Of a stretch of DNA of 64,000 nt, positions 19,454 to 29,504 are shown in pieces. Position numbers and translations under genes: made by a program. Origin of the DNA: JADKAV01 sp037045455. Lineage in GTDB: Bacteria; Actinomycetota; Actinomycetes; S36-B12; UBA10799. The notes beneath the pieces were generated by a model, which saw nothing but the letters and a program-made list of their open reading frames with translations, searched no databases and had not been told where the DNA came from. Every line of letters begins with the position of its first letter. The stretch's first letter is position 1. The stretch spans positions 372,001 through 436,000 of the forward strand of contig JBAOIN010000012.1 in the NCBI GenBank assembly GCA_037045455.1, read 5' to 3'.

Positions 19454-19901
19454 GCGTGCCCCATTGGTAGGTCTGCTTGTGAATCTTGAAGTACATGTAG
19501 GTCTGCGCGTGGCGCACGCCAGGCACGGCCCGGATGCGGTTGAGGAGGTCGAACAGGTGCTCGTCGTGGGTCGCGAAGACCTCGGCCAGCAGATCGATGC
19601 CGCCGGCGGTCGAGACGAGGTAATCAACCTCGTCGATATCCGCGATCTTGGCTGCGGCGGCTTGCACGTCGCCGTCCACGTTGATGGCGATCATGGCCGC
19701 CCGCGGATAACCCATCTGGATCTGGTCGGTGACCGCCACGATCTGGATGACCCCCGTGTCGAGCATCCGGCGCACCCGTTGGCGCACCGCGGCCTCCGAC
19801 AGGCCCACCTCCTTGGCGATGTCGGCGTAGGCACGGCGGCCGTCGACCTGCAGCAGTCGGATGATGGCCCGGTTCGTCTCATCCAACGTCAATTCGCTCA
19901 C
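19425..19901 (-). CDS. Lrp/AsnC-family transcriptional regulator
   Basis: 158 residues. An N-terminal winged HTH (LDETNRAIIRLLQVDGRRAY, DIAKEVGLSEAAVRQRVRRM) is followed by an RAM/ligand domain with IVAVTDQIQMGYPRAAMIAI and GIDLLAEVFATHDEHLFDLL. It is divergent from the aldehyde dehydrogenase gene and overlaps the aminotransferase by 29 bases, so it likely senses an amino acid or amine and controls both sides of this cluster. Confidence 0.93.
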   Translation of the reverse strand: MSELTLDETNRAIIRLLQVDGRRAYADIAKEVGLSEAAVRQRVRRMLDTGVIQIVAVTDQIQMGYPRAAMIAINVDGDVQAAAAKIADIDEVDYLVSTAGGIDLLAEVFATHDEHLFDLLNRIRAVPGVRHAQTYMYFKIHKQTYQWGTHDQHSAIRD

Positions 19902-19999
19902 GGGGCCGATTCTCGCTCAGGCGAGCAAGCCGTGGCAATGGTTTTCGTATCTGCGAAGGCCAGTGGGCTGCTGATTTCGTCGCGAAGGCGCGGGAGTTT

Positions 20000-20019
20000 C
20001 TGTCGCCAACAGGCGACAG
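20000..20019. promoter_or_regulatory. perfect inverted repeat in the lrp/aldDH intergenic region
   Basis: CTGTCGCC-AACA-GGCGACAG, eight paired bases each side of a four-base loop, 53 bases before the aldehyde dehydrogenase start. It is a candidate regulator-binding site or leader hairpin; Lrp binding is inference from position only. Confidence 0.4.
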
Positions 20020-20072
20020 ATCATCGGAACGGCGGCTAGCCTGGTGCGGTCGATCGTGAGGAGTTGGAACAA

Positions 20073-21512
20073 ATGCGCGCAGTCAACAACGTCGTGAACG
20101 GTGTCGCCGGTCCCGGGTCCGGGGAGGCACTCGACCTGGTGAATCCGAGCACCGGTGAGGTGTTCGGCCAGGCCCCCGTCTCCACGGAGGCCGACGTCGA
20201 CGCCGCCGTCGCCGCCGCGCGCGAAGCGTTCGGTCAGTGGCGCAACACGACTCCGTCTGTACGTCAGAAGGCGTTGCTGGCGATCGCCGACCTCGTGGAG
20301 CAGAACGCTGACGAACTGGTCGCGCTGGAAAGTGAGAACACGGGCAAGCCGATCCCCGTTACCAACGCCGAAGAGATCCCGCCGATGCTCGACCAGATCC
20401 GCTTCTTCGCCGGGGCTGCCCGAGTGCTGGAGGGCCGGGCCGCGGGCGAGTACATGGAGGGCTTCACGTCCATGATCCGCCGCGAGCCGATCGGCGTGAT
20501 CGCGCAGGTGACCCCGTGGAACTACCCGCTGATGATGGCTGTCTGGAAGTTCGCGCCGGCGATCGCGGCCGGTAACGCGGTTGTGCTCAAGCCGTCCGAC
20601 ACCACTCCGGTCTCGACCGCACGACTGGCGGAGATGATCGCCGACGCCGGCATTCTGCCGCCCGGCGTGTTCAACGTGATCGCCGGCGACCGCGACACGG
20701 GCCGCGCGCTGGTCGGTCACCCAGGCGTCGACATGGCGGCCATCACCGGCTCCGTGCGCGCTGGCATGCAGGTAGCCGAGGAGGCCTCCAAGATGGTCAA
20801 GCGCGTTCACCTCGAGCTCGGCGGCAAGGCCCCGGTGGTGGTCTTCGACGACGCCGACCCGGCCAAGGCTGCGGAATGGCTCGCGGTGGCTGGCTACTTC
20901 AACGCCGGGCAGGACTGCACCGCTGCGACCCGCGTGCTCGCGCAAGGCGGGATTCACGATGACTTCGTCGCCGCCCTGGCTGAGCAGGCTGCGGCCACCA
21001 AGACCACCTATGCGGGTGGTGCGACGGACGAGGACGCGCTCGTGCCGCCGCTGAACAACGTGGCCCAGTTCGAGAAGGTGCTCGGCTTCCTGGAGCGCAA
21101 GCCGTCGCACGCCAACATCGCGGCCGGTGGGGCGCGCGAGGGCGATCGCGGCTACTTCCTGCACCCGACCGTCGTGGTCGACCTCGAGCAGAACGACGAG
21201 ATGGTGCAAAACGAGATCTTCGGCCCGGTCATGACTGTGCAGCGTTTCGACGACGAAGCCAAGGCGATCGAGTGGGCCAACGGCGTGGAGTACGGCCTGG
21301 CCAGTTCGGTCTGGACGGAGAACCACGGCCGCGCGATGCGCATGGCCAAGGCGCTGGACTTCGGCACCGTGTGGATCAACACCCACATCCCGCTGGTCGC
21401 AGAGATGCCGCACGGTGGCTTCAAGCACTCCGGTTACGGTAAGGACCTGTCGATGTACGGCCTCGAGGACTACACCCGCATCAAGCACGTGATGAGCTCG
21501 TTGGAGGAGTAG
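20073..21512 (+). CDS. aldehyde dehydrogenase, gamma-aminobutyraldehyde type
   Basis: 479 residues. ATG 20073 has GAGGAG upstream. VTPWNYPLMMAVWKFAPAIA, NAVVLKPSDTTP and LELGGKAPVVVFDDAD (catalytic Glu) are seen, then GQDCTAATR with the nucleophilic Cys, and NEIFGPVMTVQRF. The closest family is gamma-aminobutyraldehyde dehydrogenase (PatD/Prr, or aminoaldehyde DH), which gives GABA. Flanking aminotransferases support that. Intact in one frame. Confidence 0.92.
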   Translation: MRAVNNVVNGVAGPGSGEALDLVNPSTGEVFGQAPVSTEADVDAAVAAAREAFGQWRNTTPSVRQKALLAIADLVEQNADELVALESENTGKPIPVTNAEEIPPMLDQIRFFAGAARVLEGRAAGEYMEGFTSMIRREPIGVIAQVTPWNYPLMMAVWKFAPAIAAGNAVVLKPSDTTPVSTARLAEMIADAGILPPGVFNVIAGDRDTGRALVGHPGVDMAAITGSVRAGMQVAEEASKMVKRVHLELGGKAPVVVFDDADPAKAAEWLAVAGYFNAGQDCTAATRVLAQGGIHDDFVAALAEQAAATKTTYAGGATDEDALVPPLNNVAQFEKVLGFLERKPSHANIAAGGAREGDRGYFLHPTVVVDLEQNDEMVQNEIFGPVMTVQRFDDEAKAIEWANGVEYGLASSVWTENHGRAMRMAKALDFGTVWINTHIPLVAEMPHGGFKHSGYGKDLSMYGLEDYTRIKHVMSSLEE

Positions 21513-21513
21513 G

Positions 21514-21580
21514 GCTTTTGTCGCGTTGTTGTCGCGACGCGCCGAGCATAGCGACAACAACGCAGCAAAACTCGCGACAG
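21514..21580. repeat. palindromic repeat, family C copy 1
   Basis: Begins two bases after the aldehyde dehydrogenase stop. TTTTGTCGCGTTGTTGTCG pairs with CGACAACAACGCAGCAAAA around the core GCGCCGAG. Other copies are at 24745-24820 (inverted), 38344-38416 and 59659-59700. Confidence 0.7.
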
Positions 21581-21648
21581 CCATCCGGGTGCCTTCGATT
21601 TCGTGACTCAATTGCGCGTATCGCGACGGAAACCGTACCCTGGGGCTC

Positions 21649-22862
21649 ATGCGCATCCTGATTGTCGGAGCCGGTGGCGTCGGCTCCTCCGCCGCCTTGA
21701 TCGCCGCCCGCCGCGACTTCTACGAGCACATCGTGATTGCCGACTACGACGAGGAGCGCGCCCGCGAACTGGTCGCCCGGATCGGCGACGACCGGTTCTC
21801 AGCACTTGCAGATCGACGCCTCGGACGCCCAAGCCGTGGCTCAGGTCTGCCGGGAGCACAACATCACTCACGTGCTCAACGTCGTGGACCCGCGCTTCGT
21901 TGTGACCATCTTCGAAGGGGCGTTCCTGGCCGGCGCGGACTATCTGGACACCGCGATGAGCCTGTCCAGCTTGCACCCGGACCAGCCCTACGAACTGCCC
22001 GGGCGTCAAGCTCGGCGACGACCAGTTCGCCCATGCCGTCGCGTGGGAGGAAGCCGGTCGGCTCGCCCTGGTCGGCATCGGCGTCGAGCCGGGCTTGGTC
22101 GACGTCTTCGCCCGCTACGCCAGCGACCACCTGTTCAGCGAGATCGACGAACTGGGTGTGCGCGACGCCTCCGACCTGGTCGTGCATGGCTACGACTTCG
22201 CGCCGTCGTTCTCCATCTGGACGGTCATCGAGGAGTGCCTCAACCCGCCGGTGATCTGGGAGAAGGACCGCGGCTGGTACACCACCGAACCGTTCAGCGA
22301 GCCCGAGGTCTTCGACTTCCCCGAGGGCATCGGCCCGGTCGAGTGCGTCAACGTCGAGCACGAAGAAGTGCTGCTCATGCCGCGCTGGGTGGACGCCAAG
22401 CGGGTCACGTTCAAGTTCGGCCTCGGCGACGAGTTCATCGACGTCCTGAAGACGCTGCGCAAGCTCGGCCTGGACCGCACCGAGAAGGTGAAGGTGCACA
22501 ACCACTACGTCAGTCCCCGCGACGTCGTGGCCGCCTGCCTGCCCGACCCGCTCACGCTCGGCGACAAGATGACCGGCAAGACCTGCGCCGGCCTGTACGT
22601 CACCGGCAAGGGCAAGGATGGCCAGCCGCGCGCGGTGTATCTGTACCACGTCAGTGACAACGAGTGGACGATGGCCGAGTACGGGGCGCAGGCTGTTGTG
22701 TGGCAGACGGCGATGAACCCGGTCGTCGCACTGGAACTGCTGAGCACCGGCGCCTGGAGTGGCGTCGGTGTGCTGGGCCCGGAGGCCCTGCCGAGTGAGC
22801 CGTTCCTCGACTTGCTGAAGGACGGGTACGGACAAGAGTGGAAGATGGAGGACCGCACATGA
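21649..22862 (+). CDS. saccharopine dehydrogenase-like NAD(P)-dependent oxidoreductase (frame-disrupted)
   Basis: About 404 residues. MRILIVGAGGVGSSAALIAA is a Rossmann start (GxGxxG). Then come ITHVLNVVDPRFVVTIFEGA, DYLDTAMSLSS, the ALVGIGVEPGLVDVFARYAS stretch typical of the family, and TAMNPVVALELL near the end. Frame changes occur near 21802 and 22012; at the second, one extra G in CCCGGGCG explains it. Family members act on saccharopine, carboxynorspermidine or homospermidine. Between aminobutyraldehyde DH and an aminotransferase, a polyamine or lysine-related substrate is plausible but not proven. Confidence 0.8.
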
Positions 22863-24194
22863 CTTACGGCCCGGACCTGCCGCAGAAGCGCGAGGTCGTC
22901 ACCGAGATCCCTGGACCGAAGTCGCAGGCGCTGGCCCAGCGCCGCAAGGCAGCGGTCTCCGATGCGCTCGGCGCCGCAGTGCCGATCTATGCCGAGCGGG
23001 CCGGCGGCGGCGTGATCATCGACGTGGACGGGAACTCGTTCATCGACCTGGGCGCCGGCATCGCCGTCGTCAACGTCGGCAACAGCGCGCCGAAGGTCGT
23101 CGAGGCCCTCAGCGAGCAGGCGCAGAAGTTGACGCACACCTGCTTCATGGTCGCCGGTTACGACGGCTACATCGAGGTCTGCGAGAAGCTCAACGAGCTC
23201 ACCCCCGGCGACTTCGCGAAGAAGTCGGTGCTGCTGAACTCCGGCGCGGAAGCCGTGGAGAACGCGGTCAAGGTGGCGCGGGCCTACACGAAGCGCCCGG
23301 CTGTCGTGGTGTTCGAGCACGCCTATCACGGCCGCACCAACCTGACGATGGGCATGACCGGCAAGAACATGCCGTACAAGCACTCGTTCGGCCCGTTCGC
23401 CCCGGAGATCTACCGGGTGCCGGGCTCGTACAACCTGCGCGACGGCCTGGACGGCCCGACTGCTGCGCGCAAGGCGCTGCAGAAGATCGAGTTCGAGATC
23501 GGCGGCCAGCAACGTGGCCGCCGTGATGATCGAACCGATCGCCGGCGAGGGCGGTTTCATCGTCCCCGAGCCCGGCTTCCTGCCCGCGCTGTCGCAGTGG
23601 TGCTCGGACAACGGTGCGGTGTTCATCGCCGACGAGGTGCAGACCGGCTTCTGCCGCACCGGCGACTGGTTCGCGGTGAACCACGAGAACGTGGTGCCGG
23701 ACGTCATGACCACGGCCAAGGGCATCGCCGGCGGTATGCCGCTGGCGGCCGTGACGGGTCGCGCCGAAATCCTGGACAGCGTCCATGTCGGCGGCCTGGG
23801 CGGCACGTACGGCGGCAACCCGGTGGCTTGTGCCGCCGCGCTCGGTTCGATCGAGACGATGGCCGAGCTGGATCTCAATGCTCGCGCCCGGGCCTTGGGC
23901 GAGATCATGATGGGCCGCCTGTCCGAGTGGCAGTCGAAGTACGACGTGGTCGCCGAGGTTCGTGGGCGGGGTGCGATGGTCGCGGTCGAGTTCGCCGAGC
24001 CGGGGACGCTCAAGGCGCTGCCGGAGATCCCGAAGGCGATGGCTGGGTACTGCGCGCAACAGGGCGTCGTCATGCTGACTGCCGGCACCTACGGCAACGT
24101 GATTCGGCTGCTGCCGCCGTTGGTGATCAGCGACGAGTTGCTCAGCGAGGGTCTGGACGTGATGACCGACGCGCTGGCATCGGCGCTGGGCTGA
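22859..24194 (+). CDS. gabT: 4-aminobutyrate (GABA) aminotransferase-like class III enzyme (frame-disrupted)
   Basis: About 445 residues, starting in ATGA overlap with the preceding gene. GAGIAVVNVGNSAPKVVEAL, LLNSGAEAVENAVKVAR and AYHGRTNLTMGMTGK come first, then MIEPIAGEGGFIVPEPGFL, VFIADEVQTGFCRTG and TTAKGIAGGMPLAAVTGR with the PLP-binding Lys. One extra G near 23505 splits it (EIGG into ASNVAAVM). It would convert GABA to succinate semialdehyde, completing a putrescine-to-succinate route with the neighbours. Confidence 0.9.
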
Positions 24195-24244
24195 GCGGGC
24201 TGCGTAACCACCCTGCCTTCGCCGGCCACCCCGGCTTCGGGAAG

Positions 24245-24403
24245 GTGGCCGTCGATGGGGTGTGGGAGGAAGCCGTCACCTTTGCACCCGGCGAAGTGCC
24301 CGACGTCGACGGTGAAGACGTGGCGTGTGAGGCGTTCTTCGGCGAGGCCTTCTTCGGACTGCGGACCGCGCGACGTGGCGCGCTTCTCGCACGCCATGAC
24401 TGA
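24245..24403 (+). CDS. possible small acidic protein
   Basis: A 52-residue frame from GTG 24245 (VAVDGVWEEAVTFAPGEVPD onward) ends in ATGA overlap with the next gene start. Its composition is protein-like, but no family is recognised. It may instead be the front of the following gene separated by a frame error. Confidence 0.25.
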   Translation: MAVDGVWEEAVTFAPGEVPDVDGEDVACEAFFGEAFFGLRTARRGALLARHD

Positions 24404-24689
24404 ACCCGACTTCTTTGCGGCGATCGAGCGGGAGTTCGGGTTAGGTGGGCATTTCACGTTCGCCGAGATCGGGGCGGAGGGCGCCTGGCGCAGCGTGGGT
24501 GCCTTCCGGCTCGGTGACGAGGTGGATTGGGAAACGCTGCAGGCTGCGCCGGTCTGGCAGGACACAACGCACAACAAGGCGCTGGAGTTCAGCTTCGACC
24601 GTGGCCGGTACTGGTTCGCGCTGCCGTTGGGCCGGCAGTTGCAGCGGCCGCGAGTGGAGCAAGCGCTGCGCACACTGCGGGATCTCTGA
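24396..24689 (+). CDS. hypothetical protein (97 aa)
   Basis: From ATG 24396: MTEPDFFAAIEREFGLGGHF, with aromatic and acidic residues throughout and a C-terminal RVEQALRTLRDL helix. No membrane segment or signal. I do not recognise it. It follows gabT on the same strand and may share its transcript. Confidence 0.5.
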   Translation: MTEPDFFAAIEREFGLGGHFTFAEIGAEGAWRSVGAFRLGDEVDWETLQAAPVWQDTTHNKALEFSFDRGRYWFALPLGRQLQRPRVEQALRTLRDL

Positions 24690-24744
24690 GTCCTACAGTG
24701 CTGCGGTTGGGGGACATGCCGGTAGGCCGCGCCGGTGAGACGCG

Positions 24745-24820
24745 CCGTTTTGTTGCGTTGTCGGCACTAATCTCGGCGTGTCGTGACGACAACGCGACAG
24801 GACGGGCAACTTCGCGACAC
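24745..24820. repeat. palindromic repeat, family C copy 2 (inverted)
   Basis: Its reverse complement carries TGTCGCGTTGTCGTCACGAC, the core ACGCCGAG, and GACAACGCAACAAAAC, matching copies 1 and 3. It fills most of the gap between the 97-aa gene and the DUF2252 gene. Confidence 0.65.
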
Positions 24821-24848
24821 TGCCGCGGTGCGTGGCACGCTAGCGATC

Positions 24849-26244
24849 ATGCTCACCCCCGCCGAACGAGCTGCCCGCGGCAAGACCGCCCGTAAACTCG
24901 TGCCCCGCTCCAGCCACGCGCAGTTCACGCCGGCGGCCGACCGGGATCCAGTGACCTTGCTGGAGTCGCAAGCCGCCTCCCGCTTGACCGAGTTGGTCCC
25001 CATCCGTTACGGCCGAATGCTGGTCTCCCCCTTCACGTTCTACCGCGGCGCGGCACTGGTCATGGCGGCCGATCTGGCCGGTACCCCTGACTCGGGATTG
25101 CGCGTGCAGGCCTGCGGCGATGCCCATCTGGCGAACTTCGGGGTGTTCGGATCGCCCGAGCGCAACCTGGTCTTCGACATCAACGACTTCGACGAGACCG
25201 CGCCCGGACCGTGGGAGTGGGACCTCAAGCGGCTGGTCGCGAGCCTGGAGATCGCCGGCCGCGCGAACCGACACCCGCCGGAGGAACGCCGCCGTGTCCT
25301 GCTCGGCGCCACGCAGGCCTACCGGATGGCAATGGCCAATTTCGCGAGCATGACCAACCTGGAGGTCTGGTACGCGCGCCTGGATTTCGAGGCGTTGTTC
25401 GAGCAGTTCCGCCGGGACCGGCCAGCCCGGGCGGCAAAGCAGACCGAGAAGGCGATCGCGAAGGCCCGCACCCGCGACTCCATGCAGGCGTTGGACAAGT
25501 TCGCCCACGACCAGTCCGGTCACCTGCGGATCATCCATCAGCCGCCCTTGATCGTGCGGCTCGAGGACATGGTGGCCGAGCGTCCGGAGTTGGCCGCGTT
25601 TGACGTGGCCGGTGAGATGGCTGAAGTCCTGCAGGGTTACCGGCAGACGTTGCCCAGCGACCGCCGGCATCTGCTGGACAAGTACGAGTACGTGGACACG
25701 GCGCTCAAGGTGGTCGGGGTGGGCAGCGTAGGGACCCGGGCCTGGATCCTGCTGCTGCTCGGCCGCGATGACGAGGATCCACTGTTCCTGCAGGCGAAGG
25801 AGGCGCAGGCGTCAGTACTCGAGCGTTTCGTCGGTTCGGCCGGTTTCGACAACGCCGGGCGAGCGGGTGGTCGCCGGGCAACGGCTGATGCAGTCGGCCA
25901 GCGACATCTTCCTGGGCTGGCAACAGGTCGTCTCGCCGGTGGACGGCCGGCCACGGGACTACTACGTGCGGCAGTTGCGCGACTGGAAGGGCTCCGCGGA
26001 CGTCGACGACATCGATGCCGGCCGTCTGTTCATGTACGGCCGGATGTGCGCATGGACGCTGGCCAAGGCCCACGCCCGGTCGGGGGACCCGATCGCCATC
26101 GCTGCCTACGTGGGCACCGGCGACGTGCTCGACCGCGCCATTGCGGACTTCGCGCAGGCCTACGCCGAACAGAACGACCTCGACCACGCCGCGCTGCAGG
26201 AGGCCGCCGACAGTGCCCGGATACCGGTGCGCAGCGGCTTGTAG
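24849..26244 (+). CDS. DUF2252 family protein (frame-disrupted)
   Basis: About 465 residues. RMLVSPFTFYRGAALVMAAD, VQACGDAHLANFGVF and LVFDINDFDETAPGPWEWDL are the DUF2252 signatures, with a kinase-like HxN...DxxD arrangement; KVVGVGSVGTRAWILLL follows. The frame breaks near 25858, where one extra C joins FDNAG to ERVVAGQRLMQ. The C-terminal half (RDYYVRQLRDWKGS, YGRMCAWTLAKAHARSGD) is intact in the next frame. The family resembles aminoglycoside-phosphotransferase-type folds but has no proven substrate. Confidence 0.87.
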
Positions 26245-26271
26245 CTAGGCTGGAAACAGGGGGAGGTCATC

Positions 26272-26631
26272 ATGAAGCGATTCATGTCCCTACTGGCGGT
26301 TCTCGCAGCAGCCCTTATGCTCGCCGCCTGCAGTTCCGGTTCCACACAACGCACCGACCCGTTCCCCGGGCAGTGGGAGTCCACCGGTGGCGAGCAGATC
26401 GCCATGCGTGTCGACGCACCCACCGACGGCGCCTATCCGGTGACGATCACCGGGGACAACCTGGAAGTCGCGCTGTCGGCGAAGCAAACCGGCGACAACG
26501 CCTACGAGGGGAAGACAAAAGGCGCCACGACGTACACGTTCAGCATGGTGGATGACGAGTTGCTGAATGCGACCGTGGCCCCCAAGGCTGGGACGTCCGC
26601 GACGACCAGTTTCAAGCGGGTCGGCGACTAG
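26272..26631 (+). CDS. small secreted lipoprotein
   Basis: 119 residues, behind a strong GGGGGAGG ribosome site. MKRFMSLLAVLAAALMLAAC is a lipoprotein signal with the LAAC lipobox, followed by SSGSTQRTDPFPGQWES. The remainder is a small, likely beta-rich domain (TYTFSMVDDELLNATV) resembling lipocalin-like or DUF-type envelope lipoproteins. Function unknown. Its end overlaps the convergent YcaQ-like gene by four bases. Confidence 0.75.
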   Translation: MKRFMSLLAVLAAALMLAACSSGSTQRTDPFPGQWESTGGEQIAMRVDAPTDGAYPVTITGDNLEVALSAKQTGDNAYEGKTKGATTYTFSMVDDELLNATVAPKAGTSATTSFKRVGD

Positions 26632-27743
26632 AGACCTGTCAGGTCCAGGTCACCGCGTGGCTCGACGCGCAGACCTGCGAGCCCGAGCCACTCGGCCAGC
26701 CGGGTCAGTTCCGCGCGCAACGGCGCCGCTGCCTGCGGCGCACCGAAAGCGCCGCGCACCAGCAGCACCCCGGCTTTCCGGTCCGCCTTGAGATCCACCC
26801 GGGCCACCAGCCGGCTGTCCAGCAGGAACGGCAGGACGTAGTAGCCGTACTGCCGCTTGGGGGCGGGGGTGTAGATCTCGATGCGGTAGTGGAAGTCGAA
26901 CAGCTGGTGGACCCGATCGCGGTCCCACATCAACGGGTCGAACGGCGCGAGCAGCGCGGTGCCGGCGTCCCGTCGCGGGATGACCAGGTCGGATGCGGCG
27001 TACCAGGGCGCGCCCGCGACCGTCACTGGCTCGATCCGGCCTGCCGCCAGCGCTCGAGTGATACCCAGGTCGGTGATCGCCGGGGACAGCCGGAAGTGGT
27101 CACGGATCGTCCGGCGCTGCGCGACTCCGCAGGCGCGCAACGTCCGCACGACCAGTTCCTCGGCGGCGTGGGCGTCATCCATGTCCGGAACCCCGCCGGC
27201 GGTGTAGATCCGCTCGAACTGCGCGTTGCGGCCGGTGGTGCTCAGCTCCCCCGCCCAGAACATCGCCTCGCACAGCTGCTTGATCAGTGACCAGTTCCAG
27301 CCCCACTCGGTGCGCTCCCGGACGAAGTCCAGGTCAAGGCGCGCCTCGATCTCGCGGGCCGTACCCGGGACCTCGGCCTTGACCATGTCGAGCAGGCCGG
27401 GGTGTTCGGCCGCGGCCCGTAGTGGACCTCCCCAGGCGTGCTCCTGCCACTTGCGCATCCGCCAGCCGAACAGTGCGCGGTCTTCGACGGTCAGCAAGCT
27501 GGCCTCGTGCGCCCAGTACTCCGTGGTGCGGCGGTTGCTGAACAGGCGATCGACGTCGCCTTGAGACCCATGGAGCCGCGCGAAGAACGGCAGGTAGTGC
27601 GCCCGCGCGACCACGTTGACGCTGTCGATCTGCACCGCACCAAGGTGGCGCAGCAGCGTCAGCGGCGGAGTCGTCCGGCGGCGGTCGAGCCGTTGCGCGC
27701 GCACGGCCGCCCGCCGGGCCTGGTCAAGGGTCAGTGTGGGCAT
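26628..27743 (-). CDS. winged-helix DNA glycosylase-like protein, YcaQ/HTH_42 family
   Basis: 371 residues. LTLDQARRAAVRAQRLDRRR, LLRHLGAVQIDSVNVVARAH, YWAHEASLLTVEDRALFGWR and RRDAGTALLAPFDPLMWDRD are characteristic of the HTH_42 family, to which E. coli YcaQ (interstrand crosslink unhooking) and Streptomyces AlkZ belong. The Q-Φ-D/Q catalytic motif position reads QID in VQIDSV. DNA repair is likely; the lesion is not predictable. Confidence 0.85.
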   Translation of the reverse strand: MPTLTLDQARRAAVRAQRLDRRRTTPPLTLLRHLGAVQIDSVNVVARAHYLPFFARLHGSQGDVDRLFSNRRTTEYWAHEASLLTVEDRALFGWRMRKWQEHAWGGPLRAAAEHPGLLDMVKAEVPGTAREIEARLDLDFVRERTEWGWNWSLIKQLCEAMFWAGELSTTGRNAQFERIYTAGGVPDMDDAHAAEELVVRTLRACGVAQRRTIRDHFRLSPAITDLGITRALAAGRIEPVTVAGAPWYAASDLVIPRRDAGTALLAPFDPLMWDRDRVHQLFDFHYRIEIYTPAPKRQYGYYVLPFLLDSRLVARVDLKADRKAGVLLVRGAFGAPQAAAPLRAELTRLAEWLGLAGLRVEPRGDLDLTGL

Positions 27744-27831
27744 GGGATGCCATCCTCGCGCACCGTCGAGCGATCAGGTGGAGGCGTCCCGCATCATCAG
27801 GGGCCGGGAGACTGGGAGTAGCGTCTCGGCT

Positions 27832-29412
27832 GTGATTGCGCTGCTGACCGAGCACACCGTTCTGCTCTACTTCCTGTACCTCGCAGTAGGTGCGGTGCTC
27901 GGCCAGATCCGCATCCGCGGTGTGTTGATCGGCCCGGCCGCCGTGCTGTTCGCGGCGCTTGCGATCTCCGCCTTCGACGCCGACCTCGCGCTGCCCGAGA
28001 TCGTGGGGCAGATCGGTCTTGTGCTTTTCGCGTACTGCGTCGGGGTTAACAGTGGTCCGACGTTCTTCGATTCGCTGCGCCGCGGTGGCCGGGCGATCGG
28101 ACTGGTGGCGATCACGCTGCTGGTTGCGGCTGGCATCGCGATCGCGGTGGGCAAGGCGCTTGGCCTGGAACCGGAGTTGGTCGCCGGCGCCTACACCGGC
28201 GCACTCACGAACACCCCGGCGCTGGCGGCGGCGACCGAACAACTGGATTCCGCGCTGCCAACGGTCGGGTATTCCGTGACCTACATCGTCGGTGTGGTCG
28301 GCATGTTGTGGGCGGCCGCTGCAGCGCTCAAAGGCAAGACCGAGCCCAAGGTGTCCGCGGTGCCCGAGCCCGAACCGGAGCTCATGATGCTGAGCATCCG
28401 GGTGGATGCTGACGGGCTGCCGACTTTGCGCGAGCTCATCGGGGAGTACGACGACAAGATCCGGTTCTCGCGCGTGCGGCACAACCGGGTCGTCAGCGTC
28501 GCGACCGACCAGGTCGTGCCCGAACCGGGCGATGTCGTGTCCGTCGTGGGACCCGAGGATGTGGTCGCCGACGTGGCCGTGCGGCTGGGCCACGTGTCGA
28601 CGCTGCACCTGGAACTGGACCGCCGCGAACTGGACTTCCGGCGGATCGCGGTATCGCGGTCCGCGGTGGCCGGGCGGCCGTTGTCCGAACTCGACCTACT
28701 GAACCGATTCGGCGCCACGGCCACCCGCGTGCGGCGCGGCGACATCGACTTCCTGGCCACCGACGACTTCATCGTGCACGTCGGCGACCGGATCCGGATT
28801 ACCGCGCCCAAGACGCGCATGGAGGACATCAGCGACTTCTTCGGCGACAGCGAGCACGCGGCCAGTGGGCTCAATCCGGTCGGGTTCATGCTCGGGATCG
28901 TCATCGGGTTGCTGATCGGATTGATCGCGATCCCGCTGCCGGGCGGGGCCAAGCTGTCCCTGGGCATCGCCGGTGGCGCCTTGGTCGCGGGCCTGGTGCT
29001 CGGTCGGTTGCACCGCACCGGCCCGATCCTGTGGTCGGTGCCGTTCCCGACTGCCAACGCTTTGGGTCAGTACGGCATGCTCGCGTTCCTCGCCTACGCC
29101 GGTTCCACCTCGGGGTCCAAACTGGTGGCCGCGTTGCAGACCGATGTCGGGCCGCGGTTGTTCGTGGCGGGTCTGGTGATCACCGGGTTCGCGGCTCTGG
29201 TGCTGCGGTTCCTCGGCCCAAGGTTCGGCGGGCTGTCGGGGCCGACCTTGGCCGGCGCGATCGGCGGTTCCCAGACCCAACCTGCCGTCCTCGCGTTCGT
29301 CAACGACCGGACGGCTGCCGATCCGCGGGTGAGCCTGGGGTACGCGCTGGTCTACCCGGTCGCGATGATCATCAAGGTGCTGGTGGCGCCGCTGATCGGG
29401 TTGATCGGCTAG
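27832..29412 (+). CDS. AspT/YidE-type (AAE family) transporter with two TrkA-C domains
   Basis: 526 residues from GTG 27832. Two membrane halves, each of ~5 helices, bracket a cytosolic section (~190-360) with two RCK/TrkA-C-like domains. The halves share the duplicated motif pattern (VGVNSGPTFFDSLRRGG and AYAGSTSGSKLVAALQTDVG; GALTNTPALAAATE and GAIGGSQTQPAVLAFVNDR). This is the aspartate:alanine exchanger family layout; the substrate is unknown. It is convergent with pntB. Confidence 0.88.
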   Translation: MIALLTEHTVLLYFLYLAVGAVLGQIRIRGVLIGPAAVLFAALAISAFDADLALPEIVGQIGLVLFAYCVGVNSGPTFFDSLRRGGRAIGLVAITLLVAAGIAIAVGKALGLEPELVAGAYTGALTNTPALAAATEQLDSALPTVGYSVTYIVGVVGMLWAAAAALKGKTEPKVSAVPEPEPELMMLSIRVDADGLPTLRELIGEYDDKIRFSRVRHNRVVSVATDQVVPEPGDVVSVVGPEDVVADVAVRLGHVSTLHLELDRRELDFRRIAVSRSAVAGRPLSELDLLNRFGATATRVRRGDIDFLATDDFIVHVGDRIRITAPKTRMEDISDFFGDSEHAASGLNPVGFMLGIVIGLLIGLIAIPLPGGAKLSLGIAGGALVAGLVLGRLHRTGPILWSVPFPTANALGQYGMLAFLAYAGSTSGSKLVAALQTDVGPRLFVAGLVITGFAALVLRFLGPRFGGLSGPTLAGAIGGSQTQPAVLAFVNDRTAADPRVSLGYALVYPVAMIIKVLVAPLIGLIG

Positions 29413-29504
29413 CGCCTGGAGGCCCCAAACGTGCCCACTTGCTCATAATGTGGCCTTTTCAAACGGGCGCAGATTGAGCAAACGGTCACGTCTGCGGCGT
29501 CGGC

